DNA from: an uncultured Porphyromonas sp.
GTDB lineage: Bacteria; Bacteroidota; Bacteroidia; Bacteroidales; Porphyromonadaceae
Assembly (NCBI RefSeq): GCF_938046015.1
Contig: NZ_CALIXW010000023.1
Coordinates: 1 to 14,037, forward strand
Length of the DNA stretch: 14,037 nt
Reading direction: 5' to 3'
A program made the position numbers and the translations under genes. Under the pieces are notes generated by a model. That model had not been told where the DNA came from, did not search any database, and saw only the letters and a list, made by a program, of their open reading frames with translations. This document shows, one piece after another, positions 1 through 7,443 of this stretch (its first letter is position 1; each line of letters begins with the position of its first letter).

Positions 1-71
1 CTAGCTGCGGGGGGAATATCAACGCCTACACCAAGCACGACAAACCCGTCACCGCTAACGACCTATTCTAG
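1..71 (+). CDS. 3' end of a gene, probably ribonucleotide reductase beta subunit NrdB (partial)
   Basis: Only the last 22 complete codons are inside the window, read from base 3 to the TAG at 69-71. The peptide is SCGGNINAYTKHDKPVTAND followed by LF. It ends in a short acidic/hydrophobic tail, as class I NrdB proteins do where the C-terminal tail docks on NrdA. The stop lies 19 bases before the nrdA start on the same strand, and nrdB-nrdA pairs are common. Position and tail character are the only evidence, since no diiron ligand or radical tyrosine is in view. It could be another gene that precedes nrdA. The predicted N-terminal ATP-cone is discussed under the findings. Confidence 0.55.
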   Translation, partial: SCGGNINAYTKHDKPVTANDLF

Positions 72-90
72 CCCCTAGCCTAGAGACAAG

Positions 91-1770
91 ATGAGCCAAA
101 CAAGACAAGAACCCTGGTGGTACAACGATGAGTCCCGTGCGGTACTCGATCGTGGCTACCTCCTCAATGGGGAGACCATACACGATGCCATAGACCGCAT
201 CACGGCCTCGGTGTGCCAGCACCTGGGCGAACTCGGGACGCCCGAGCTGCAGGAGCGATTCAAGGACGCCATTTACAAGGGATGGCTATCCCTCTCCTCC
301 CCTATCTGGACCAATGCTGGCACCTCGCGTGGGCTGCCCATCTCCTGCCAGGGCTGCTATATCGGGGATAGCATCGCCGACATCACGACCAAGCTCGGCG
401 AGGTGATGATGCACACCAAGATGGGTGCGGGGACCTCCGCCTACTTCGGTTCGCTCCGCGGGCGCGGGGCATCGATCGCCAACAATGGCAAGTCCACGGG
501 TGCCGTATCCTTCATGAAGCTCTTTGACACGGTGATGACCGTCGTCACACAGGGCTCGCGCCGAGGCTCCTTCGCCGCTTACCTCGATATTGACCATCCC
601 GACATCGAGGAGTTCCTTGCCATCAAGGACATCGGTAATGAGCTGCAGAATATCTTCTACGCCGTATGCGTCCCCGACTACTGGATGGTCGAGATGATCG
701 AGGGCGATGAGGCCAAGCGCAAGATCTGGGCACGCGTCCTTGAGTCGCGCCGAGAGAAGGGACTCCCCTACATCTGGTTCAGCGACACGAATAATATCAA
801 CAAGCCCGAGATCTACCAGTACCTCGGCTGCAACATCACGCACAGCAACCTCTGCAGCGAGATCGCCCTACCCGACTCGGATAAGGAGACCTTCATCTGC
901 TGCCTCTGTTCGCTCAACCTCGCCCTCTATGACGAGTGGCGCGACAGCGACCTACCCGAGCTAGCGGTGATGTTCCTTGACGGTATTCTCTCCGAGTACA
1001 TCGCCAAGACCGAGGGTAAGAAGTTCCTTAAGTACGCGGCTAACTTCGCCAAGCGCCACCGCGCTATAGGCATCGGTGTCCTCGGCTGGCACTCCTACCT
1101 GCAGAGCAAGATGATCCCCTTCGGGTCGCTCCAGGCCAACCAGCTGACGGCTGAGATCTTCAAGCAGCTCCAGGAGAAGACCACAGCCGAGAGCCTACGC
1201 CTGGCGGAGCTCCTAGGACCAGCGCCTATCTTCGAGGAAGGCGGCTATCAGGGCGTCAAGTACCGCAATACAACGCGCCTAGCCGTCGCCCCGACGACCT
1301 CCTCGTCCTCCATCCTCGGCCAGGTCAGCCCCGGCATCGAGCCCTACTCAAGCAACTACTATAAGGTAGGGCTAGCCAAGGGCAACTTCATTCGCAAGAA
1401 CCGCTACCTGCGTGAGCTCCTCGAGAGCAAGGGCAAGGATACCTATGAGGTATGGCGTGAGATCATGATGAATGCAGGCTCCGTGCAGCACCTCGACTTC
1501 CTGAGTGACCACGAGAAGGAGGTCTTCAAGACCTTCCGTGAGATCTCTCAGAAGGACATCATCGTGCAGGCCTCCATCCGTCAGAAGTATATCGACCAGT
1601 CACAGAGCCTCAACCTCAACATCCCGCCCGAGATGCCGATCAAGGACCTCAACCGCCTCATCATCGAGGCCTGGAAGCTCGGGGTGAAGGGGCTCTACTA
1701 TCAGCGCAGCAATAGTGTCTCCAAGGATATGATCACCAACCTGGTGACCTGCACCAGCTGCGAGGCTTAG
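91..1770 (+). CDS. nrdA: Class I ribonucleoside-diphosphate reductase alpha subunit (NrdA), no ATP-cone
   Basis: The catalytic subunit that reduces ribonucleoside diphosphates to deoxyribonucleotides in the cytosol, using a radical from NrdB. Visible landmarks are the N-terminal redox cysteine in PISCQGC (C86, with C89 nearby), the active-site signature NLCSE (N253, C255, E257) and the partner cysteine in FICCLCSLNL (C270 by alignment to E. coli C462). The radical-transfer tyrosine pair GLYYQ (Y536/Y537) and a C-terminal CTSC thiol pair (C554/C557) that would re-reduce the active site complete the set. The protein is 559 residues, against about 760 for E. coli NrdA. The missing part is the N-terminal ATP-cone, because the barrel begins almost at once with a WWYNDESRAVLDRGYLLNGE-type start. 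The catalytic core is complete, so this is not a broken gene. It probably shares a transcript with the gene just upstream. Subclass NrdAi is my inference. Confidence 0.95.
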   Translation: MSQTRQEPWWYNDESRAVLDRGYLLNGETIHDAIDRITASVCQHLGELGTPELQERFKDAIYKGWLSLSSPIWTNAGTSRGLPISCQGCYIGDSIADITTKLGEVMMHTKMGAGTSAYFGSLRGRGASIANNGKSTGAVSFMKLFDTVMTVVTQGSRRGSFAAYLDIDHPDIEEFLAIKDIGNELQNIFYAVCVPDYWMVEMIEGDEAKRKIWARVLESRREKGLPYIWFSDTNNINKPEIYQYLGCNITHSNLCSEIALPDSDKETFICCLCSLNLALYDEWRDSDLPELAVMFLDGILSEYIAKTEGKKFLKYAANFAKRHRAIGIGVLGWHSYLQSKMIPFGSLQANQLTAEIFKQLQEKTTAESLRLAELLGPAPIFEEGGYQGVKYRNTTRLAVAPTTSSSSILGQVSPGIEPYSSNYYKVGLAKGNFIRKNRYLRELLESKGKDTYEVWREIMMNAGSVQHLDFLSDHEKEVFKTFREISQKDIIVQASIRQKYIDQSQSLNLNIPPEMPIKDLNRLIIEAWKLGVKGLYYQRSNSVSKDMITNLVTCTSCEA

Positions 1771-1781
1771 TCACCGAAGGA

Positions 1782-1819
1782 CAGTCTCCACTACCCTACC
1801 GCATGGGGAGTGGAGACTG
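1782..1819 (+). terminator. Hairpin between nrdA and ftsY, possible terminator
   Basis: An 11-base perfect inverted repeat, CAGTCTCCACT (1782-1792) and AGTGGAGACTG (1809-1819), is extended by one mismatch and three C-G pairs around an 8-base loop. It starts 11 bases after the nrdA stop. No run of T follows (the next bases are CCCGCATCATCG), so it is not a textbook intrinsic terminator. It may work as a Rho-assisted terminator or an mRNA end stabiliser. It marks the most likely transcript boundary in the left part of the window. Confidence 0.5.
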
Positions 1820-1854
1820 CCCGCATCATCGATTTATCAACTAAAGCAAGGATC

Positions 1855-2808
1855 ATGGGACTATTTGGACTCTTCTCCCGTAAGAAGAAGGAAGAGCTTA
1901 ATGAGGGGCTCGCCAAGAGCAAGGAGAGCGTCTTCAGTAAGATCGCCCGAGCAGTGGCTGGGCGCAGTACCATTGATGACTCCGTGCTGGATGATCTAGA
2001 GGATATCCTCGTGACGAGTGATGTCGGGGTCGAGACGACCCTCAAGATCATCAAGCGAATAGAGGAACGTGTAGCCCGAGACAAGTACGTCTCCACAAGC
2101 GAGCTGAGCGCCCTCCTTCGTGACGAGATCGCCCAGCTCCTGCTGGAGAGTGGCTCGGAGGATGGAGAGAGCTTTGCCCACCCTGAGGGGAAGAAGCCCT
2201 ACGTCATCATGGTTGTCGGTGTCAATGGCGTGGGTAAGACTACGACCATAGGTAAGCTCGCCCATCAGTTCAAGGCTCAGGGCTACTCCGTGATGCTTGG
2301 GGCGGGAGACACCTTCCGCGCGGCAGCGATTGAGCAGCTCGACATCTGGGCGCAGCGTGTAGGCGTGCCCATCATCAAGCAGCACATGTCCGCCGACCCT
2401 GCCTCGGTGGCCTTCGACACGCTCAGCGCTGCAGTCAAGGCAGGCAGTGACGTGGTCATCATCGACACGGCAGGCCGCCTGCACAACAAGGTTGGGCTGA
2501 TGAACGAGCTGACCAAGATCCGCCGCGTGATGCAGAAGGTCGTCCCCGATGCTCCACACGAGGTACTCCTCGTCCTCGATGGCTCCACGGGGCAGAATGC
2601 CTTCGAGCAGGCCAAGCAGTTCACCGCAGCCACCGAGGTCAACGCTCTGGCGGTCACCAAGCTCGACGGCACGGCCAAGGGCGGTGTCGTCATCGGTATC
2701 TCGGATCAGTTCAAGATCCCTGTCAAGTACATCGGACTAGGAGAAGGCATTGACGACCTTCAGCTCTTCCGTAAGAAAGCATTTGTAGACTCCTTATTCG
2801 GAGAATGA
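1855..2808 (+). CDS. ftsY: Signal recognition particle receptor FtsY
   Basis: GTPase that docks SRP-bound ribosomes at the inner membrane for co-translational insertion. I start it at the ATG at 1855 (MGLFGLFSRKKKEELNEGL), the usual short amphipathic/basic N-terminus of Bacteroidota FtsY, giving 317 residues. An in-frame GTG at 1810 would add 15 residues but lies inside a hairpin arm and adds nothing family-like. The N domain spans about 20-100. The G domain has P-loop GVNGVGKT (122-129), DTFRAAAIEQL (152-162), DTAGR (204-208), TKLDGTAKGG (268-277) and GLGEG (294-298). The long acidic A domain of E. coli FtsY is absent, which is normal outside Proteobacteria. The stop overlaps the rimO start (ATGA), so the two are probably translationally coupled. 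Confidence 0.97.
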   Translation: MGLFGLFSRKKKEELNEGLAKSKESVFSKIARAVAGRSTIDDSVLDDLEDILVTSDVGVETTLKIIKRIEERVARDKYVSTSELSALLRDEIAQLLLESGSEDGESFAHPEGKKPYVIMVVGVNGVGKTTTIGKLAHQFKAQGYSVMLGAGDTFRAAAIEQLDIWAQRVGVPIIKQHMSADPASVAFDTLSAAVKAGSDVVIIDTAGRLHNKVGLMNELTKIRRVMQKVVPDAPHEVLLVLDGSTGQNAFEQAKQFTAATEVNALAVTKLDGTAKGGVVIGISDQFKIPVKYIGLGEGIDDLQLFRKKAFVDSLFGE

Positions 2809-4106
2809 GAAAGAACAAAGTCGACGTTATCACTCTAGGCTGCTCCAAGAACCTCGTGGACTCGGAGCAGCTCATCCGCCAGTTCCTGGCGAACGGTTAC
2901 AAGGTACAGCACAATTCGCCCACAGTCAACGGAGAGATCGTAGTCCTCAATACCTGCGGCTTCATCGGCGATGCCCAGGAGGAATCCATCAACATGATCC
3001 TCAGCATGGTCGAGGCCAAGAAGCAGGGGCGCATCGGGCAGGTCTATGTCATGGGCTGCCTCACGGAGCGCTTCATGGACGAGCTCAAGGTAGAGATCCC
3101 CGAGGTCGATGGCTACTATGGCAAGTTCAACTGGAAGAACCTCCTCACCGACCTCGGGAAGGCGTACCACCACGACCCACTCGGGGGCAATCGTAGCATC
3201 ACGACCCCATCCCACTACGCCTATATGAAGATCTCGGAGGGCTGCAACCGCAGCTGCTCCTACTGTGCTATCCCGCTCATCACGGGCAAGCATCAGTCTC
3301 GCCCCATGGAGGAGCTGGTCTCTGAGGCCGAGTCCCTCGTAGCCTCGGGTGTTAAGGAGATCCAGCTCATCGCCCAGGACCTTACCTTCTATGGCCTCGA
3401 CCGCTACAAGAAGAATAGCCTCGCCGAGCTCCTGCAGCGGCTCTCTGATGTCAAGGGGCTCGAGTGGCTACGCCTGCACTACGCCTATCCCGCAGACTTC
3501 CCTCGGGAGATTCTCAGCGTGATGCGGGAGCGTGAGAACATCTGCAACTACCTCGACATAGCCCTACAGCACATCAGTGACCCCATGCTGCGACAGATGC
3601 GTCGCCGCGTGACGAAGGCGGAGACCTACGAGCTGCTCGGCGATATGCGCGAGTCCGTCCCTGGCCTGCACCTGCGTACGACGCTGATGACGGGACACCC
3701 TGGGGAGACGGAGCAGGACTTCGAGGAGCTCCTGCAGTTCGTCCGTGACATTCGCTTCGATCGTATGGGCGCCTTCGTCTACTCACACGAGACGGGGACC
3801 TTCGCCTATGACAAGTACGAGGATGATATCCCCCTTGCTGTGAAGCAGGAGCGTATGGATCGGCTGATGAGCACTCAGGAGGAGATCGCCACCGAGCTCA
3901 ATGCAGCGAAGGTGGGCAAGACCTTCAAGGTACTCATCGATAGAGCTGAGGACGAATACTACATCGGGCGCACCGAGTACGACTCCCCCGAGGTCGATCA
4001 GGAGGTCCTGATCACTAAGGAGACCGAGCTCACGGTGGGGAACTTCTACCCCATCGAGATCACCTCCGCCGATACCTTTGATCTCTACGGACAATTCAAG
4101 GCTTAG
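2805..4106 (+). CDS. rimO: Ribosomal protein S12 methylthiotransferase RimO
   Basis: Radical-SAM enzyme that adds a methylthio group to the beta carbon of a conserved aspartate in ribosomal protein S12. The 433-residue protein has the full three-part layout. An N-terminal methylthiotransferase domain carries three cluster cysteines (C13 in LGCSKNLVDSE, C51 in LNTCGF, C85 in VMGCLTE). A central radical-SAM barrel carries CNRSCSYC (C147, C151, C154). A C-terminal TRAM domain covers about 370-433. LGCSKNLVDSE favours RimO over the tRNA enzyme MiaB. The length is normal and the start is fixed by the 4-base overlap with ftsY. The next gene starts only five bases after the stop, so ftsY, rimO and the HU-like/LysM gene probably share a transcript. 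Confidence 0.97.
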   Translation: MRKNKVDVITLGCSKNLVDSEQLIRQFLANGYKVQHNSPTVNGEIVVLNTCGFIGDAQEESINMILSMVEAKKQGRIGQVYVMGCLTERFMDELKVEIPEVDGYYGKFNWKNLLTDLGKAYHHDPLGGNRSITTPSHYAYMKISEGCNRSCSYCAIPLITGKHQSRPMEELVSEAESLVASGVKEIQLIAQDLTFYGLDRYKKNSLAELLQRLSDVKGLEWLRLHYAYPADFPREILSVMRERENICNYLDIALQHISDPMLRQMRRRVTKAETYELLGDMRESVPGLHLRTTLMTGHPGETEQDFEELLQFVRDIRFDRMGAFVYSHETGTFAYDKYEDDIPLAVKQERMDRLMSTQEEIATELNAAKVGKTFKVLIDRAEDEYYIGRTEYDSPEVDQEVLITKETELTVGNFYPIEITSADTFDLYGQFKA

Positions 4107-4111
4107 CTAAG

Positions 4112-5473
4112 ATGCTGCAGGAGGAACTTTGGGTACTGCGTCTAGCTGAGCACGCTGGTCTGCAGTTGACGACGGTAGAGTCGCTGCTGCAGGCGCTGGG
4201 TGCTCAGCTCGAGCAGCGCCTCCTGGCGGGGCAGACGCTAGACCTACGGGAGCTGGGCTGCTGGAGCCTAGCCACCGAGACCGAATGGATCGCAGAGCTC
4301 CCCGAGGGAGAGCTGTGGCTCATCCCCCCGCAGCTGCATCTGGAGCTCAGCGCAGAGGCGTCAGAAGGGGGAAGTATTGCTCTCCCAGCTCTAGCCACCG
4401 CCCTAGCTGAAGCCAGCAAACTTGGGCTCGGCCTCGTGTCTGCTTGGCTGGAGCTGCTGCCTCGACATTGGGCGGCCTTCCTGGAGCAGCATCAGCTCCT
4501 GCATTGGCCTGGGCTGGGTGTCTTCCGAAGGGATTCTGAAGGCTACACCTTACAGCTAAGCTCCAGCTTCGCCGAGGGACTTAATAAGCCCTTCGCGATG
4601 TTCGTCCCCGTGCGACTGGCCCCCGACTGCCGTTCCCAAGGAGATTTGGAGCAGCGTCCCTTGGCCTCCCTTGAATCCCTAGCCAGCCTCTATACGACCC
4701 TTCGCTACGCGGCTCGTCAAGCTGAACCCGCGGCAGAGGAACCCATTGTCCTCTCTGAGGAAGTTGCCCTTGCACAAGAAGCCCCGACCCCAGTGGTGGA
4801 GGAAGCCTCATCTAAGGAAGAAGTATCCCCGGTATTGGAAGAGCCTAGCTCCCCCTTACCAGTCAAGGCCGTCACTGACGTCAGTCAGGAGGTTCACACA
4901 CTGGTGGGAGAAGGCTCACAGCCTGCTGTGCCGATCGTCCCTGAAGCAGAGGGCGCAAAGCCCCGCCCTTACTCGTGGGCATTACTCCTACTTGGGCTGC
5001 TCGCTGGCTTGCTCCTCGGGCTTGGGGGCTACTACCTCTATAATGCGCATCTGAGCACCCAGTCTTCGGCTCCGCTCGCGCCCAAGAAAGCTCAGCCTGC
5101 ACTCCCCACTCCCCCTCCATCACGTCCTACGCAGCCCGCCCAGCTCGATAGCACTCAGCTGCGGCTAGACAGTGCTCGTCGGGATAGCTTAGCCCGAGCC
5201 CTAGAGCCCAGGCTTCGAGGGGACAGCACGGAGACGCGTGTACTGCGCCCAGGGGATCGCCTGACACGCCTTGCCTATCAGAAGTATGGGCACAAGGCCT
5301 TTTGGGTCTACATCTATCAGGAGAACGAGGCGAAGCTACAGGACCCTGATAAGCTCCCACTCGGGAAGCGTATCACGCTGCCCGCTGCCTCCAAATACCG
5401 TATCAACGCCCTTGATACGAATTCGGTGCGGCGTGCGTTAGTACTACAGCGTAACCTTTGGAATAAGAAGTAA
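4112..5473 (+). CDS. HU-like domain, single membrane helix and LysM protein
   Basis: A 453-residue protein with an unusual layout. Residues 1-80 and about 90-170 look like two divergent HU/IHF-fold units: helical stretches followed by GQTLDLRELGCWSL in the first and LHWPGLGVFRR in the second, the latter resembling the beta-hairpin entry of HU proteins. An acidic, Pro-rich linker (about 203-280) follows, then one membrane helix (288-310) and a Pro/Ser/Thr-rich linker. A LysM domain (about 374-424) follows, with RVLRPGDRLTRLAYQKYG near its start. There is no signal peptide, so the HU-like part should be cytosolic and the LysM part periplasmic, where LysM domains usually bind peptidoglycan. Bacteroidota are known to carry HU-superfamily (CCDC81-type) domains fused to membrane helices with SPOR or LysM domains, and this fits that group. 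The LysM and membrane parts are clear; the HU assignment is from eye alone. DNA binding is not shown. Confidence 0.7.
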   Translation: MLQEELWVLRLAEHAGLQLTTVESLLQALGAQLEQRLLAGQTLDLRELGCWSLATETEWIAELPEGELWLIPPQLHLELSAEASEGGSIALPALATALAEASKLGLGLVSAWLELLPRHWAAFLEQHQLLHWPGLGVFRRDSEGYTLQLSSSFAEGLNKPFAMFVPVRLAPDCRSQGDLEQRPLASLESLASLYTTLRYAARQAEPAAEEPIVLSEEVALAQEAPTPVVEEASSKEEVSPVLEEPSSPLPVKAVTDVSQEVHTLVGEGSQPAVPIVPEAEGAKPRPYSWALLLLGLLAGLLLGLGGYYLYNAHLSTQSSAPLAPKKAQPALPTPPPSRPTQPAQLDSTQLRLDSARRDSLARALEPRLRGDSTETRVLRPGDRLTRLAYQKYGHKAFWVYIYQENEAKLQDPDKLPLGKRITLPAASKYRINALDTNSVRRALVLQRNLWNKK

Positions 5474-5504
5474 AATCATAGCACGCACTAGACATTAGAC
5501 ATAT

Positions 5505-6497
5505 ATGGAATCAGTAGACATACGCATGCTCACGGCCGAGATTGAGCGCAAGAGTCACATCGTCGATGCCCTCCGCACGGGGATGCGTCAGGCGATCGTA
5601 GGGCAGGAACACCTCGTAGATTCGCTCCTCATCAGCCTGCTCTCGGGTGGGCATATCCTTCTTGAGGGGCTACCTGGCCTTGCCAAGACGCTCGCGATCA
5701 AGACGCTGGCGCAGCTGATACAGGCCGACTACAAGCGTATCCAGTTCACCCCCGACCTGCTACCTGCCGACGTCATCGGAACGATGATGTACAGCCAGAA
5801 GCACGAGGACTTCCAGGTGAAGAAGGGGCCGATCTTCTCCAACTTCATCCTTGCCGACGAGATCAACCGAGCTCCAGCCAAGGTGCAGAGTGCCCTGCTC
5901 GAGGCCATGCAGGAGCATCAGGTGACGGTGGGTGAGCAGACCTTCAAGCTCCCCAACCCCTTCCTCGTCATGGCGACGCAGAACCCCATCGAGCAGGAGG
6001 GTACCTATCCCTTACCCGAGGCACAGGTAGACCGCTTCATGCTCAAGGTGCTCATCTCCTACCCACGTAAGGAAGAGGAGGCGCTCATCGTGCGTCAGCA
6101 GATACGCCCTGAGCCCGTCGAGGTCAAGCCCGTCGTCAGCATCGCGGATATCCTCGACCTGCGTGCTACGGCCTCTGAGGTCTACATTGACGAGAAGATA
6201 GAGCGCTACATCGTCGATATCGTCTACGCCACGCGTCGCCCTGAGGAGTACGGGCTGGCGGACTTCAAGAACTACATCTCCTTCGGCGCCTCGCCCCGTG
6301 CCTCGATCAACCTAGCTCTGGCGGCCCGCTCCTACGCGCTACTCAAGCGCCGCGGCTACGTCATCCCCGAGGATGTGCGCGCCATCTGTTACGATGTCCT
6401 GCGCCACCGCATAGGCCTCTCCTACGAAGCCGAAGCCAATAATCTCTCGGCCGATGAGCTTATCAAGGAGATCCTTAACAAGGTAGAGGTACCCTAG
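5505..6497 (+). CDS. moxR: MoxR-family AAA+ ATPase
   Basis: A 330-residue AAA+ ATPase of the MoxR branch, whose members typically act as chaperones for vWA-domain partner proteins. It shows Walker A GLPGLAKT (55-62), Walker B ILADEINR (115-122), sensor-1 ATQNP (157-161) and the arginine-finger segment EGTYPLPEAQVDRF (165-178). An AAA lid follows, with GASPRASINLALAARSYAL near residue 265. The length is usual for the family. It is cytosolic, with no membrane helix. It opens the Bat cluster after a 31-base gap, and the DUF58 gene follows 57 bases downstream, the standard MoxR-DUF58-vWA order. No clear Shine-Dalgarno precedes the ATG. The substrate cannot be read from sequence; the BatA/BatB vWA proteins and the two BatD-type tails are candidates. 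Confidence 0.95.
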   Translation: MESVDIRMLTAEIERKSHIVDALRTGMRQAIVGQEHLVDSLLISLLSGGHILLEGLPGLAKTLAIKTLAQLIQADYKRIQFTPDLLPADVIGTMMYSQKHEDFQVKKGPIFSNFILADEINRAPAKVQSALLEAMQEHQVTVGEQTFKLPNPFLVMATQNPIEQEGTYPLPEAQVDRFMLKVLISYPRKEEEALIVRQQIRPEPVEVKPVVSIADILDLRATASEVYIDEKIERYIVDIVYATRRPEEYGLADFKNYISFGASPRASINLALAARSYALLKRRGYVIPEDVRAICYDVLRHRIGLSYEAEANNLSADELIKEILNKVEVP

Positions 6498-6515
6498 TGG
6501 GAGTCGCTCACTAGG
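6493..6515 (+). other. Small hairpin across the moxR stop codon
   Basis: The arms CCTAGTG (6493-6499) and CACTAGG (6509-6515) are perfect complements around a 9-base loop. The moxR TAG stop (6495-6497) lies in the left arm. No T run follows, so it is not an intrinsic terminator. It could set the ratio of ATPase to downstream Bat proteins by RNA processing or partial attenuation, but a 7-base stem can arise by chance. Confidence 0.3.
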
Positions 6516-6554
6516 ACACTGGACAAGTAAGATCGGAGAAGGAAAGAGGTATAG

Positions 6555-7439
6555 ATGAAATCGAAGCAAGAAGCCACAGAGCTACTCAAGAAAGTTCGCC
6601 GCATTGAGATCAAGGCAAGGGGGCTTTCCGAGCAGGTCTTTGCTGGGCAGTACCACTCAGCCTTTAGGGGGCGTGGTATGGCCTTCAGCGAGGTGCGCAA
6701 CTATCAGATCGGTGATGACGTACGCGATATCGACTGGAATGTCACGGCACGCTATGCGCATCCCTTTGTGAAGGTCTTCGAGGAAGAGCGCGAGCTGACG
6801 GTCATGCTCCTCGTAGATATGACGGGGAGCACTGCCTTCGGGACGCAGAGCGAGAGCATACGTGAGCTCAATACCGAGCTAGCGGCTACGCTGGCCTTCT
6901 CCGCGATACAGAACAACGACAAGGTAGGGGCTATCTTCTTCACCGATCAGATAGAGCTCTTCATCCCCGCACGTAGTGGGCGCAAGCATATCCTCTACCT
7001 GATCCGCGAGCTGCTGTCCTTCGAGCCCAAGAGCCAAGGGACGGACCTCAACGTTCCTCTGAGCTACCTCAATCAGGTCATCAAGCGACGCTGTACGGCC
7101 TTCCTGATCTCTGACTTCCTCCATTGGGGGGCGGACTATCGTACCTCGCTCAGCCTCGCTGCTCGGCGTCATGACCTAGTCGCCATCCGCACCTATGACG
7201 CGGGGGCGATGCAGCTGCCACGGCTTGGGCTGGTGCAGCTCCAGGATGCTGAGTCTGGGCGCTGCCGCTGGGTAGACACCTCTTCCCGTAGCCTACGGGA
7301 GGCCTATGAGCAGCAGCTAGAGGCCCAGCTCGCGGCCTTCCATCAAAATTGCCTCCGTTCGGGAGTCGACCACATCGAGCTCGCAGCAGGCCGAGACTAT
7401 ACACCCGAGCTCCTACGCCTCTTCGGACGCAGATCCTAA
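6555..7439 (+). CDS. DUF58 / vWA-fold protein, MoxR partner
   Basis: A 294-residue soluble protein of the DUF58 family, regularly encoded next to MoxR ATPases. The family signature runs over residues 38-66: FRGRGMAFSEVRNYQIGDD, then VRDIDWNVTAR. A vWA-like fold follows with MIDAS residues D88, T90 and S92 (DMTGS), T163 (GTD) and D187 (ISD). The first MIDAS serine is replaced by threonine. There is no signal peptide or membrane helix, so it should stay in the cytosol beside the MoxR ATPase. The start has a purine-rich stretch just upstream (AGGAAAGAGG near 6540). It ends four bases before the next gene. The role is unknown in detail; adaptor or chaperone subunit of the Bat assembly is an inference from context. 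Confidence 0.93.
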   Translation: MKSKQEATELLKKVRRIEIKARGLSEQVFAGQYHSAFRGRGMAFSEVRNYQIGDDVRDIDWNVTARYAHPFVKVFEEERELTVMLLVDMTGSTAFGTQSESIRELNTELAATLAFSAIQNNDKVGAIFFTDQIELFIPARSGRKHILYLIRELLSFEPKSQGTDLNVPLSYLNQVIKRRCTAFLISDFLHWGADYRTSLSLAARRHDLVAIRTYDAGAMQLPRLGLVQLQDAESGRCRWVDTSSRSLREAYEQQLEAQLAAFHQNCLRSGVDHIELAAGRDYTPELLRLFGRRS

Positions 7440-7443
7440 CACT

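Noticed and set aside
286..843. Long open frame on the minus strand opposite nrdA (185 codons); similar ones opposite ftsY (1996-2559) and batB (9641-10255)
   Set aside because: High-GC codon bias leaves few stops on the opposite strand. The translations show no family motif and the plus-strand genes are complete and conserved.
1810..1854. GTG start extending FtsY by 15 residues
   Set aside because: The extra residues do not resemble FtsY N-termini, while MGLFGLFSRKKKE at 1855 does. The GTG is in a hairpin arm.
5453..5460. AACCTTTG just before moxR as a promoter -7 box
   Set aside because: One mismatch in the key bases and no TTTG box at the correct distance. It is too weak to list as a promoter.
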